64,000 nt of DNA from JAAYTY01 sp964569245. Its GTDB lineage: Bacteria > Fermentibacterota > Fermentibacteria > Fermentibacterales > Fermentibacteraceae. A program made the translations under genes and the position numbers. Shown here one piece after another: positions 7,256 to 15,100 of this stretch; positions within the stretch are counted from its first letter, which is position 1; the number at the start of each line of letters is the position of its first letter. The notes below the pieces were generated by a model. That model had not been told where the DNA came from, did not search any database, and saw nothing but the letters and a program-made list of their open reading frames with translations. Where the stretch lies: NCBI GenBank assembly GCA_964569245.1, contig CAZMTK010000001.1, positions 310,001 to 374,000 of the forward strand, given 5' to 3'.

Positions 7256-8965
7256 TCACATCAGCGCGAAGTAGAGGAGGACGAGGCCCGCGAACACCCA
7301 GAGAACATACCGGCCGAGAAGGCCGTCGTGCAGGTCCGAAAGGACTTCTCCGATCCAGCCCAGGAGCTTCAGCCCGAGGTCGTACAGGTCGAAGAGCTTC
7401 TTCGCAGCCGCTCGGTACATGACGCGCATGAAGGGGATGTCACTCACGGTCGCGTAGAACTCGACCCCGGACACCCGCATGTCCGGGACATCCGCAACAG
7501 TCTCCCCACCCATGAAGGGCTCGGCGGACCTGGCCTTCCCCGCCCTGCCCCATGCGTATACGAGGAGGCCGACGAGGAATCCCGCGACGATCATCACGGT
7601 CACGAGTCCGGAGCTCCAGAGCCCCGCAGCCGACGGATCGCCGCCGGGCAGGGGCCTGAGGAGCGATCCCAGGGGCAGCTTCCAGGCGGCTACGCCCAGC
7701 CCGACGCAGAGCAGCGACAGGACGGCGAGCGGCATGCCCATGGCGAAGCCCGTCCTGCCCGGCCTTTCCGAGATGGCGGCGCCGACGGTCGCCGACGGCT
7801 GGCCGAGGAAGATGGCGTGAATCAGCTTCATGAAGCTCGCGAGCGTGAGGGCGCTGCCGAACATCGCGGCCACGAGCCAGAGAACCCGAAGCCATGCCCA
7901 GCCAGCGGTCGACGCCAGGATTCCCTGGTAGATCATCCACTTGGAGGCGAACCCGTTGAAGGGCGGAACGCCGGAAATCGAGAGCGAGGCTATGACGAAG
8001 GCCAGGAAGACCATGGGCATTGCCTTCGCCAGGCCTCCGAGCTTCTCCAGGTCGGTGGTGCCGGTACGCTTCTCCACCACTCCGCCGGACAGGAACAGGC
8101 TGGACTTGTAGACCGTGTGGTTGAACATGTGGAAGAGGCCCCCGGCTATGCCGATCGGGTTCCCCGTTCCTATGCCGAGCACCATGTAGCCCACCTGGCT
8201 CACGGCATGGTAGCCGAGGAGTCGCTTCAGATCGTGCTGGACCATCGCCATCATCACGGCGGCCACTATGGTCACGCTGCCCGTGGCCATGAGCACCGTG
8301 TTCATCACCGGGGTCATCACGAAGGCCTCGGTGGAGATCCGCGCGAGGAAGAACACCCCGAGGAGCTTGTCGAGAGAGGCAGGGAGGAATGCGGCTACCG
8401 GGGCCGGCGCGTTCTCGGCCGTGTCCGGCACCCAGGTGTGGAAGGGCATTGCACCGGCCTTCGCGAGGGCTGCTGCTGCGATGCACAGGTAGGCCACTAC
8501 TGCGGCCTCGCCGCGGAGAGGTATCTCCAGCTCGGATATCCTCATCCCGAAGAGCGAGTCGATTCCTGCGGAAGCTCCAAAAGTCAGCAGCCAGACGGCG
8601 ACGATGCCGAAAAGCATCAGCACGTCGGTCCCGCCCACGATCACCAGGGCCTTGCGGGCGGCCTCGGGAGTGCCCTTCCGCGTCCCGAACCCGATCATCA
8701 GGTACAGGAGGAGCCCCAGGAATCCCCAGAGCGTGAACAGGAGCATCAGGTTGTCCGCGAAGATCACGCCGACCGTGCACAGGAGGGTGAGCAGGCTGCA
8801 CAGGTAGTACTTGAACTGCCGGCCGGCCCCCAGGCCCCTCATGAACCTCGTGGAGAAGCTCACGACGAGGACGAAGAACAGGCAGGCGAAGCCGGCGGTG
8901 AGCCTTGCCACGGGCGTGTCGGCGAACAGGGCCGGAAAGGTCAGGAAGCCGAGGTCTAGCGGCAT
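7256..8965 (-). CDS. NuoL-like antiporter subunit of membrane-bound hydrogenase
   Basis: Second large antiporter-type subunit, 569 aa with many helices. It shows GAMPFHTWVPDTAENAPAPV, KRLLGYHAVSQVGYMVLGIG, MFNHTVYKSSLF and GVPPFNGFASKW, the conserved core of the NuoL/M/N and MrpA/D family including two channel lysines. The C-terminal ~90 residues form amphipathic and hydrophobic segments, possibly a lateral-helix-like extension. The ATG at 8965 overlaps the end of the large-subunit gene. MrpA N-terminal, MbhI or HyfB-like relatives are all possible. Confidence 0.85.
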   Translation of the reverse strand: MPLDLGFLTFPALFADTPVARLTAGFACLFFVLVVSFSTRFMRGLGAGRQFKYYLCSLLTLLCTVGVIFADNLMLLFTLWGFLGLLLYLMIGFGTRKGTPEAARKALVIVGGTDVLMLFGIVAVWLLTFGASAGIDSLFGMRISELEIPLRGEAAVVAYLCIAAAALAKAGAMPFHTWVPDTAENAPAPVAAFLPASLDKLLGVFFLARISTEAFVMTPVMNTVLMATGSVTIVAAVMMAMVQHDLKRLLGYHAVSQVGYMVLGIGTGNPIGIAGGLFHMFNHTVYKSSLFLSGGVVEKRTGTTDLEKLGGLAKAMPMVFLAFVIASLSISGVPPFNGFASKWMIYQGILASTAGWAWLRVLWLVAAMFGSALTLASFMKLIHAIFLGQPSATVGAAISERPGRTGFAMGMPLAVLSLLCVGLGVAAWKLPLGSLLRPLPGGDPSAAGLWSSGLVTVMIVAGFLVGLLVYAWGRAGKARSAEPFMGGETVADVPDMRVSGVEFYATVSDIPFMRVMYRAAAKKLFDLYDLGLKLLGWIGEVLSDLHDGLLGRYVLWVFAGLVLLYFALM

Positions 8966-10140
8966 CCCAGATCCCTCCTCATGCGCTCGGTCTTCTCGCG
9001 GGACATCCTGAGGAGGTCGGCGCCGTCGAACATCCTCCTGCCGCGGCTGTCCACCGCGGCGACGCGCTCGGTGCAGCAGTAGCACGGGTCTATCGCTGCA
9101 AGGATGATGGTGGCGTCGGTGACGGTGTATCCGACTATCGTGGCCTTGTATGTCGGGAGGTTCATGAAGGTCGGGGCCCTGACCTTGTGCCTTATCACCC
9201 TGTTGGTGCCGTCGCTCTTCACGTAGTGGAAGGTCTCTCCGCGAGGAGCCTCGATATGGCCTATGCCCTCGCCGGGCGGGATGTCCTTGATGTTCGCGTC
9301 GATCTCGGTGTCGGGCAGGTTCTGGAGGCAGAACTTCATTATCTTCACCGACTCGAACATCTCGAGGATGCGAACGACCGCCTTGTCGAAGACGTCGCCG
9401 TTCTGCGTGACGATCATGTCCCAGTCCATCTGGTCGTAGGCGCCGTACGGCGAGTCCTTCCGGACGTCTCTCGCTACGCCGGACGCCCTGGACGTGGGCC
9501 CGAGGGCGCTGAACTCGATGGCCTTCTCCCTGGTGAGGACCCCGATCCCCTTCAGCCTCGCATGGAGCACGGGGTCGTCCAGCACGGCTTTCTTGATCAT
9601 CTCGAGGGTCGGGACGATCGAGTCGATCTTGGCGAGGACGACGGGGATGTCCTCCGCCCTGATGTCCCTCCGCACTCCTCCCGGCTTGAACATGGCGTAG
9701 TTGTTGCGGTTGCCCGACAGGATCTCCATGCAGTCGAGGATCTCCTCGCGGAGCTTCCAGGCCCACATGTAGACGGTGTTGTAGCCCAGGAAGTGCCCTG
9801 CCAGCCCCAGCCACAGCAGGTGCGAGTGTATCCGCTCGCCCTCGGCGATTATCGTGCGGATGTACTTCGCCCGCATCGGCACTTCCATCGGGAATACGTC
9901 CTCGACCGCCCGGACATAGGCGAAGGGGTGGCTGGTCGAGCATATTCCGCAGATGCGCTCGATGACGAAGGTGCTGTTGTCGAAGCTCTTCGTCTCCGAG
10001 AGCTTCTCGATCCCGCGGTGGTTGTAGCCTATTCGGACATCCACTCCGACGACAGTCTCGCCCTCGACGGTGAGGGTGAAGAACTCAGGCTCCTCCTGGA
10101 GCGGGTGGTACGGGCCGATGGGGATGATCGTCTTCGCCAT
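8956..10140 (-). CDS. mbhL: Group 4 [NiFe] hydrogenase large (catalytic) subunit
   Basis: Catalytic subunit for H2 formation and oxidation, 394 aa. Both nickel-binding CxxC pairs are intact: RICGICSTSH (C64, C67) and DPCYCCTER (C353, C356), which separates it from NuoD of complex I. A 35-residue tail follows the distal motif, which a HycI-type protease could remove, and such a protease is the last gene of this operon. The start MAKTIIPIGPYHP overlaps the preceding stop (ATGA). Neighbours and subunit set place it with Mbh/Ech-type enzymes. Confidence 0.93.
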   Translation of the reverse strand: MAKTIIPIGPYHPLQEEPEFFTLTVEGETVVGVDVRIGYNHRGIEKLSETKSFDNSTFVIERICGICSTSHPFAYVRAVEDVFPMEVPMRAKYIRTIIAEGERIHSHLLWLGLAGHFLGYNTVYMWAWKLREEILDCMEILSGNRNNYAMFKPGGVRRDIRAEDIPVVLAKIDSIVPTLEMIKKAVLDDPVLHARLKGIGVLTREKAIEFSALGPTSRASGVARDVRKDSPYGAYDQMDWDMIVTQNGDVFDKAVVRILEMFESVKIMKFCLQNLPDTEIDANIKDIPPGEGIGHIEAPRGETFHYVKSDGTNRVIRHKVRAPTFMNLPTYKATIVGYTVTDATIILAAIDPCYCCTERVAAVDSRGRRMFDGADLLRMSREKTERMRRDLGCR

Positions 10141-10613
10141 CACACGCCTCTGTCGCGCACCGCGGAGGAGTCCCACTCGCGGTAGTCCTGCCTCAGGGGA
10201 TATACCCCGTCGGGCCAGGTGTCGGGAAGAAGCAGCCTGCGTGGATCGGGGTGGCCGAGGAACTCTATGCCCAGCAGTTCGTGCATCTCCCGCTCGATCC
10301 AGTTCACGGCCTCGATGTGTCTGCCGAGGGACTCGATCCTCGGGGCGTCCTTCGGCAGCTTCACCCTTACGCTGACAAGCAGGTCGATGTCCTCGAGGGT
10401 GAAGTGGTAGAGGATCTCGTAGCAGTCCGGCATGTCGGTGGCGGAAGCGATGTTGAATCTCGCGCCGAGGTCTCTGAAGAGGTGGATGCCGACGCTGACT
10501 ATCGCCCCGGGCCTGATCTCGACGTAGACCCGTTTGGGCGACTTGTCGAGGAGATCGACTATGTCGCCTGAGAACCTCGTCCTCAGATCCTCCAGAACCC
10601 CGGCGCGGGTCAT
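10140..10613 (-). CDS. NuoC-like 30-kDa-type hydrogenase subunit
   Basis: Accessory core subunit that sits with the large subunit in group 4 hydrogenases and complex I, 157 aa. The C-terminal half shows the family signature HELLGIEFLGHPDPRRLLLP followed by PLRQDY. It overlaps the small-subunit gene upstream and the large-subunit gene downstream by ATGA, giving the tightly coupled order small, NuoC-like, large. Confidence 0.9.
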   Translation of the reverse strand: MTRAGVLEDLRTRFSGDIVDLLDKSPKRVYVEIRPGAIVSVGIHLFRDLGARFNIASATDMPDCYEILYHFTLEDIDLLVSVRVKLPKDAPRIESLGRHIEAVNWIEREMHELLGIEFLGHPDPRRLLLPDTWPDGVYPLRQDYREWDSSAVRDRGV

Positions 10614-11035
10614 GCCCCTCCTCCGACCTTGCCGATGAGCTTCACGACGCCTGCCATGATGGCTTCGGGTTTCGGCGGACAGCCCGGGATGTACACGTCG
10701 ACCGGTATTATGTGGTCGAGCGGGACCGGGCAGTTGTAGCTTTCCACGAACATTCCCCTCGAGCCGGTGCAGGTGCCTATCCCCACTACGAGGCATGGTT
10801 TCGGAACCTGCTCGTAAAGCCTCTTCAGGCGCTCGACCGACATCCTGTTGCAGGAGCCGGTCACGAGAAGGACGTCGGCGTGCTTGATGCTGCCCACCAG
10901 AAGCATCCCGAAGCGCTCGATGTCGAACCTGGGGGTGAGGCAGTCGAGGGTCTCGATGTCGCAGTTGTTGCAGCTCCCCGTGGAGAGGTGGAACACCCAG
11001 GGGGACTTGAGGAGCGCCTTGAGTTTCATGCTCAT
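10610..11035 (-). CDS. mbhJ: Group 4 [NiFe] hydrogenase small subunit (NuoB/MbhJ-like)
   Basis: Carries the proximal [4Fe-4S] cluster next to the NiFe site. The 141-aa protein contains all four ligands: C22 and C25 (GSCNNCDIE), C89 (GIGTCTGSRG) and C119 (IPGCPPKPE). It lacks the extra clusters and Tat signal of group 1 small subunits, as expected for group 4. A 15-nt gap separates it from the NuoH-like gene. Confidence 0.93.
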   Translation of the reverse strand: MSMKLKALLKSPWVFHLSTGSCNNCDIETLDCLTPRFDIERFGMLLVGSIKHADVLLVTGSCNRMSVERLKRLYEQVPKPCLVVGIGTCTGSRGMFVESYNCPVPLDHIIPVDVYIPGCPPKPEAIMAGVVKLIGKVGGGA

Positions 11036-11050
11036 GTGGTCCCCCCTTCC

Positions 11051-11980
11051 CTAAAGCCCTAGGAGCGCCAGGACAGCCGCGGCGGCCGCGGCGATCGTGA
11101 CGGGCCCCCAGAAGAACCGCAGCGCCTGGTCGATCCTCACTCTGGGATTGGTGTTCCTGATCACCGTGATCATCGCGACCAGTCCCGTGAACTTGAGCAC
11201 TGTCCAGAGCGCCTCGATGCCGTCGAACCTGAATCCGCCGAGGAACATCACCGACAGGAAGAACGGCAGTGTGAAGAGCAGCATGTTCTTCGTGAGCCTG
11301 AAAACGGCGAGGGGGGCTCCCGAGTACTCGATCAACACCCCGCCTGCGAGCTCGGTCTCGGCCTCCGGAGCGTCGAACGGCACTAGCGCCAGCTTGGCCT
11401 GCATGCAGAGTATCGCCACTGCGAAGGCGATCGCCCCGGAGAGCGAGCCCGCCATTGCCCCGTATGCCGCCTGGTCGGCGAGGATGTCGCCCAGCCTCAT
11501 CGCGTAGCCGCTCTGTATGACAGGCACCAGCATCGCGAGGACGAACGGCAGTTCGTACGCCATCACGAGCTTCATCTCGCGAGAGGCGCCCAGGCTGGCG
11601 TAGGGGTTCCTCGAGGCGAACCCGCCCATGATGATGCCCAGTGAGGGAACAGTCAGGAGATAGAGCACCACTATCCAGTCTCCCGCGAAGCCGGCCCCGG
11701 CCGAGAGCTGGTTGACCCACAGAATCGTCGAGACCACCGCCACGGCGCAGAATCCGATCAGTGGAGCGGACAGGAAGGCCGATCTCGAGGCGCCCGATGG
11801 AACGAGCGTCTCCTTCCCCATGAGCTTCACCAGGTCGGTCAGGGGCTGGAGCAGAGGCGGCCCCACCCTGTACTGGACCCGGGCCGTCACCTTCCTGTCC
11901 ACCCAGCTCGCAAACATTCCGAGGATCGCAGTGGCAGCGATCCCGAAGGCGAGCAGATCGAGCAGGAAGAAGCCCGTCAT
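11051..11980 (-). CDS. mbhM: NuoH-like membrane anchor subunit (MbhM-like)
   Basis: Integral membrane subunit linking the hydrogenase head to the ion-translocating arm, 309 aa with about eight helices. It has WVDRKVTARVQYRVGPP (family ERK..QxRxGP) near residues 27-42 and DAPEAETELAGGVLIEYSG in the quinone/ion-channel loop. Its start overlaps the upstream ferredoxin gene (ATGA). Confidence 0.92.
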   Translation of the reverse strand: MTGFFLLDLLAFGIAATAILGMFASWVDRKVTARVQYRVGPPLLQPLTDLVKLMGKETLVPSGASRSAFLSAPLIGFCAVAVVSTILWVNQLSAGAGFAGDWIVVLYLLTVPSLGIIMGGFASRNPYASLGASREMKLVMAYELPFVLAMLVPVIQSGYAMRLGDILADQAAYGAMAGSLSGAIAFAVAILCMQAKLALVPFDAPEAETELAGGVLIEYSGAPLAVFRLTKNMLLFTLPFFLSVMFLGGFRFDGIEALWTVLKFTGLVAMITVIRNTNPRVRIDQALRFFWGPVTIAAAAAAVLALLGL

Positions 11981-12555
11981 GCCTTCTCCCTGCTCCAGTG
12001 GGTGGAATGCACGACCAGCCTGCGGCCGACCCGGAAGGTGTTCTCTCCGAGGTTCGCATCGCCTGGGACGAGCCTGATCGCTCCGTAAGGGCAGGTCTTC
12101 ATGCAGATCGGCTCACCCGAGTTCCGCCGGTCCGCGCAGAAGTCGCAGTTGCTGGTGAAACGAGGCAGGAGCTCGGGGTAGATTGTCCCGTACGGGCACG
12201 CATGCGAGCAGGACCTGCAGTTCACGCATCTCATAGTGTGACGGACCAGCATCCTGTCGAGGCCCTCCATCTGCTCCAGGGCCTCCCGGGGGCAGGCCTT
12301 CACGCAGTGAGGCTCCTCGCACCTGCGGCATACGAGGGAGTACGTGGCCAGCTCGATCGCCGAGATCATCCCGTTGTTGATGCCGCTGTGGTAGGGGTAG
12401 CTGCACTCTACGACGCACCTGCTGCAGGTCTCGCCCGTGCAGACGTCGAGGTCGATGAAGAGCCTGGCATCGGGTCCGGCGGGGTTGGATGCGTCGAGGC
12501 CGCCGTGGAGCTGTGTGACCGAAGTGCAGTCCCTGCAGTCCCTGTCTAGTCCCAT
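11977..12555 (-). CDS. HycB/CooF-like polyferredoxin of the hydrogenase operon
   Basis: Soluble electron carrier of about 192 aa with Cys-rich motifs sufficient for four [4Fe-4S] clusters. The visible groups are CTGETCSRCVVEC, CRRCEEPHCVKACP, CVNCRSCSHACP and CDFC..ICMKTCP, the arrangement of HycB, CooF and DmsB-type proteins. An additional DCRDC pair lies at the N-terminus. Its position between the diaphorase-like subunits and the membrane core suggests that it wires these two parts together. Confidence 0.87.
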   Translation of the reverse strand: MGLDRDCRDCTSVTQLHGGLDASNPAGPDARLFIDLDVCTGETCSRCVVECSYPYHSGINNGMISAIELATYSLVCRRCEEPHCVKACPREALEQMEGLDRMLVRHTMRCVNCRSCSHACPYGTIYPELLPRFTSNCDFCADRRNSGEPICMKTCPYGAIRLVPGDANLGENTFRVGRRLVVHSTHWSREKA

Positions 12556-13367
12556 ATCCCCGGGAACTCCTTGATCGCCGCATAAGTGAACACCGGGCCG
12601 TCCTTGCAGCAGTAGAAGTCGCCCAGGCGGCAGTGGCCGCACTTGCCGAAGCCGCAGGACATGTTCTTCTCCATGGACAGGTAGATGTTCTCGTCCCTGA
12701 AGCCCAGGGAGAGGAAGCTCTTCGTCACGAACTTCATCATTATCGGGGGCCCGCATGCGATGCCCACCGCCTTCGAGACATCCACCCCGGCGAAGTCCAT
12801 TATCGTGGTCACGAGACCGATGGCGCACTCGCGCGTGCCGTCGGCCCTGTCCACGGTGAGCTTCATGTCCAGCTCGGGCTTCGACGCCCAGGAGTTGATC
12901 TCGTCCCAGTAGAGGAAGTCCGACGGTGTGCGGCATCCCGCACGGTAGACCAGCTTCCCCAGATCCTTCCGCATGTCGAAGAGGGAGTACATGAGTGTGC
13001 GCAGCGGCGCCAGGCCTACTCCTCCGCCCACGACGAAGATGTCCCTCCCCCGGAACGCCTCGAGTGGGTATCCCTTGCCGTACGGCCCCCTCACGCCCAC
13101 CCGGTCGCCTGGCTTCAGCTCGTGGATTCGTTCGGTGACCCTGCCCACGCGGACGATTGTGAACTCGATGGTTTCCTTGACCTTGCAAGAGGAGGAGGGC
13201 GTGAACGGGGCCTCCCCGGCACCCGGGACGGATACCTGCATGAACTGCCCGGGCTGGAACGAGAGTTCGCGCACCGGGCGGAGTCTGAAGGTCCTGATGG
13301 TCGGCGTCTCGACCTTCACGTCGAGAACCTCGCACTCGACCGAGGAGTAGGGATTCTTCTCAGTCAC
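12546..13367 (-). CDS. FAD/NAD(P)-binding oxidoreductase, sulfhydrogenase gamma-subunit-like (HydG/AsrB family)
   Basis: Predicted NAD(P)H-reacting flavin subunit, 273 aa. N-terminal residues form a ferredoxin-reductase-like FAD barrel (FRLRPVRELSFQPGQFMQV), followed by a nucleotide-binding domain with GGGVGLAPLRTLMY and IACGPPIMMKF. The C-terminal CGFGKCGHCRLGDFYC motif binds a [2Fe-2S] cluster, as in PyrK and sulfhydrogenase gamma subunits. GTG at 13367 has GGAGG 7 nt upstream and is preferred to the TTG at 13373. It overlaps the beta-like gene by 8 nt. Confidence 0.88.
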   Translation of the reverse strand: MTEKNPYSSVECEVLDVKVETPTIRTFRLRPVRELSFQPGQFMQVSVPGAGEAPFTPSSSCKVKETIEFTIVRVGRVTERIHELKPGDRVGVRGPYGKGYPLEAFRGRDIFVVGGGVGLAPLRTLMYSLFDMRKDLGKLVYRAGCRTPSDFLYWDEINSWASKPELDMKLTVDRADGTRECAIGLVTTIMDFAGVDVSKAVGIACGPPIMMKFVTKSFLSLGFRDENIYLSMEKNMSCGFGKCGHCRLGDFYCCKDGPVFTYAAIKEFPGIWD

Positions 13368-14385
13368 CGGCAAGCCTCCGCAGCACTCGCTTGATGTCGA
13401 TCTTCCCTGGGCATGCTGCGGTGCATCTTCCGCAGCCGGTGCAGGCGATCATGCCGGACGTGCGCGGGAAGAACTCGAACTTCTTCTCGAAGCGGTTCCG
13501 CAGACGCATCCACAGGCGGTCCCTAGGGTTGGCGCCGCCCGCGACACGTGCGAAATCCTTTGTCAGGCAAGAATCCCAGACCCTGAATCGGCTGAAGCCG
13601 CTCTCGCTCTTCTGGTCGTACAGGAGGAAGCAGTGGCACGTGGGACATATCGTGTTGCAAGCGCCGCACTCCACACAGGTCGCCGCCTCCTCCGCCCAGA
13701 TCGGGGACTCGTAGTGGTGCATAACCCGGCCCGTCAGGCTCTCGCCCGGAGGCGTGCACGACGCGGAGACCTTCGCATCGACCATGGCCTTCACGGCCGA
13801 CCTGGCGGCATCCCTTTCATCGAGCATTCCATCGGCGGCCTCCTCGAACAGCTCGGGATGCGAAGCGACGAGCGCCCTGCCCTTCTCCGAGCCGGTTTCG
13901 ACGAGATATCCGCCCTCCACCGGAGAGAGGTTGACGTCGAAGAGCTCCGCAGGGCTTGGCTGGAGGCCGAGTGCGGTACAGAAGCAGGTGTCGAGAGCCG
14001 TGGTGCAGTCGGAGGACACGATGAGTCCGGTCTCCCGGAGGCGCCTGTAGGTCGGGTCGCCGAACTCGGGATCCATGAAGACGCGGTCCAGAATGCGGAA
14101 GCCCTGCAGGTCGCATGCCTTGGCGCCGACTATGCACACTGGACGCGTCCTGGTCGTAGGCGGAGCGCCGTCGAAACCGTCGGACACCTTCTCGCGGCCC
14201 AGGAAGAAGAAGGCCTTCACCGGATCGACCGTCCTGACGCCGCCCAGGAGGGCCTGTTCGATGCGCGCTTCAGATGCGGTTGCGAACCTTGAACCCGATG
14301 CCCCGGGCACAGGGAGGAAGAGCTCGTAGTTGCTTCCCAGGGCTTTGAACAGCTGGCGGCTGCTGCCAAGGCTAAGGAAATTCAT
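13360..14385 (-). CDS. Sulfhydrogenase beta-subunit-like iron-sulfur protein (HydB/AsrA family)
   Basis: First gene of the hydrogenase operon, 341 aa. It resembles the beta subunit of Pyrococcus sulfhydrogenase: GAKACDLQGFRILD, CFCTALG, then two [4Fe-4S] motifs CVECGACNTICPTCHCF and CTGCGRCTAACPGKI, with VWDSCLTKDFARVAGG between them. Such subunits pass electrons between the gamma-subunit flavin and the hydrogenase. The ATG at 14385 aligns with the family N-terminus. An ATG 4 codons upstream lies inside a promoter -10 box and is less likely. Neither start has a ribosome site. Confidence 0.88.
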   Translation of the reverse strand: MNFLSLGSSRQLFKALGSNYELFLPVPGASGSRFATASEARIEQALLGGVRTVDPVKAFFFLGREKVSDGFDGAPPTTRTRPVCIVGAKACDLQGFRILDRVFMDPEFGDPTYRRLRETGLIVSSDCTTALDTCFCTALGLQPSPAELFDVNLSPVEGGYLVETGSEKGRALVASHPELFEEAADGMLDERDAARSAVKAMVDAKVSASCTPPGESLTGRVMHHYESPIWAEEAATCVECGACNTICPTCHCFLLYDQKSESGFSRFRVWDSCLTKDFARVAGGANPRDRLWMRLRNRFEKKFEFFPRTSGMIACTGCGRCTAACPGKIDIKRVLRRLAGD

Positions 14386-14392
14386 AGGCCGG

Positions 14393-14422
14393 TACATATC
14401 GGAGTGTTCGGGAGGGCGTCAA
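14393..14422 (-). promoter_or_regulatory. Promoter of the hydrogenase operon
   Basis: TTGACG (14417-14422) and TATGTA (14393-14398) are spaced by 18 nt. Transcription would begin near the ATG at 14385, so the first mRNA of the operon may be leaderless. Confidence 0.5.
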
Positions 14423-14543
14423 TGCCCTGCAGCAAGTCTGCAGGTGCTGTCATCCCTCCCGGAGGCTGCTGCGGCCGCCGATGGGGGACACGAGCCGAAG
14501 CCACCTTCCTGACCGGAAGGATGCGACTCGTCCTGTCCTTCTC

Positions 14544-14572
14544 TTGACGGCCGCTTCCTCCAGCGGGTATCT
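14544..14572 (+). promoter_or_regulatory. Candidate promoter of the ferredoxin-AOR-kinase operon
   Basis: TTGACG (14544-14549) is followed after 17 nt by GTATCT (14567-14572), with TATCTC one base on as the alternative -10. The start point would fall close to 14580, just ahead of a GGGAGGAAG ribosome site. The remaining divergent intergenic DNA between 14423 and 14543 shows no other clear element. Confidence 0.4.
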
Positions 14573-14594
14573 CCGTCGCCCGGGAGGAAGTCGC

Positions 14595-14612
14595 ATGGCT
14601 GTGATCCAGTGA
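14595..14612 (+). CDS. Possible five-codon leader ORF
   Basis: A strong ribosome site (GGGAGGAAG, 14582-14590) precedes ATG GCT GTG ATC CAG TGA. Its stop overlaps the GTG start of the ferredoxin gene as GTGA, while that GTG has no ribosome site of its own. This suggests translational coupling through a mini-ORF. Conservation has not been tested. Confidence 0.3.
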   Translation: MAVIQ

Positions 14613-15100
14613 AGAAGCTGTTCGTCAACCCTGTTCCCTGTACCGCATGCCTCTGCTGTCAGACGGTTTGCGCGCTGTCCAGGTCCGGTCTCCATGACAG
14701 GAATGCCGCCGCGATCAGAGTCTCGCTGGACGTCTTCGGGGGCGGACACAGGCTGACCTGGTGCCGCCAGTGCGAATCCCCCTCCTGCGCCCTCGCCTGC
14801 CCGACCGGGGCCATATGTTCGGACGCAGCTTCCGGCACCACGGTGGTGGACGAAGGGCTCTGCATCTCCTGCATGGCCTGCGTCGAAGCCTGCCCCTTCG
14901 GAGCGGTTTTCTGGAACTCCGAATCGGCGAAGCCCGTGAAGTGCGACCTCTGCGGCGGGTCGCCGCGTTGCGCGGAAGCCTGCAGCTTCGGCGTCATAAG
15001 GTTTCTGGAGCCCGGCGATCCGGACTCAGGGTTCGAGGGCATGCCGTCCTGCGAGCAGGATCCGCTTCTCGGGCGCGGCCCTTCGGGAGACGCTTCGTGA
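14609..15100 (+). CDS. HycB-like polyferredoxin, partner of the AOR-family enzyme (AorA-like)
   Basis: A 163-aa iron-sulfur protein with four cluster motifs: CTACLCCQTVC, CRQCESPSCALACP, CISCMACVEACP and CDLCGGSPRCAEAC. It resembles the small electron-transfer subunits that pair with AOR-type tungsten enzymes (AorA, BamC, YdhY). The GTG start is chosen because MKKLFVNPVPCTAC matches the family N-terminus. Its end overlaps the oxidoreductase start (GTGA). It probably passes electrons from the tungsten enzyme to ferredoxin or another acceptor. Confidence 0.85.
   Translation: MKKLFVNPVPCTACLCCQTVCALSRSGLHDRNAAAIRVSLDVFGGGHRLTWCRQCESPSCALACPTGAICSDAASGTTVVDEGLCISCMACVEACPFGAVFWNSESAKPVKCDLCGGSPRCAEACSFGVIRFLEPGDPDSGFEGMPSCEQDPLLGRGPSGDAS

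Noticed and set aside
6722..8959. 745-residue plus-strand open frame
   Set aside because: It is antisense to mrpB, the MbhD/E-like and NuoL-like genes, and its His/Glu/Gly-rich composition is what the reverse complement of hydrophobic membrane genes would give.
8956..10140. Complex I NuoD instead of hydrogenase large subunit
   Set aside because: Both nickel-binding CxxC motifs and the C-terminal extension are present, and hyp genes and a maturation protease are adjacent.
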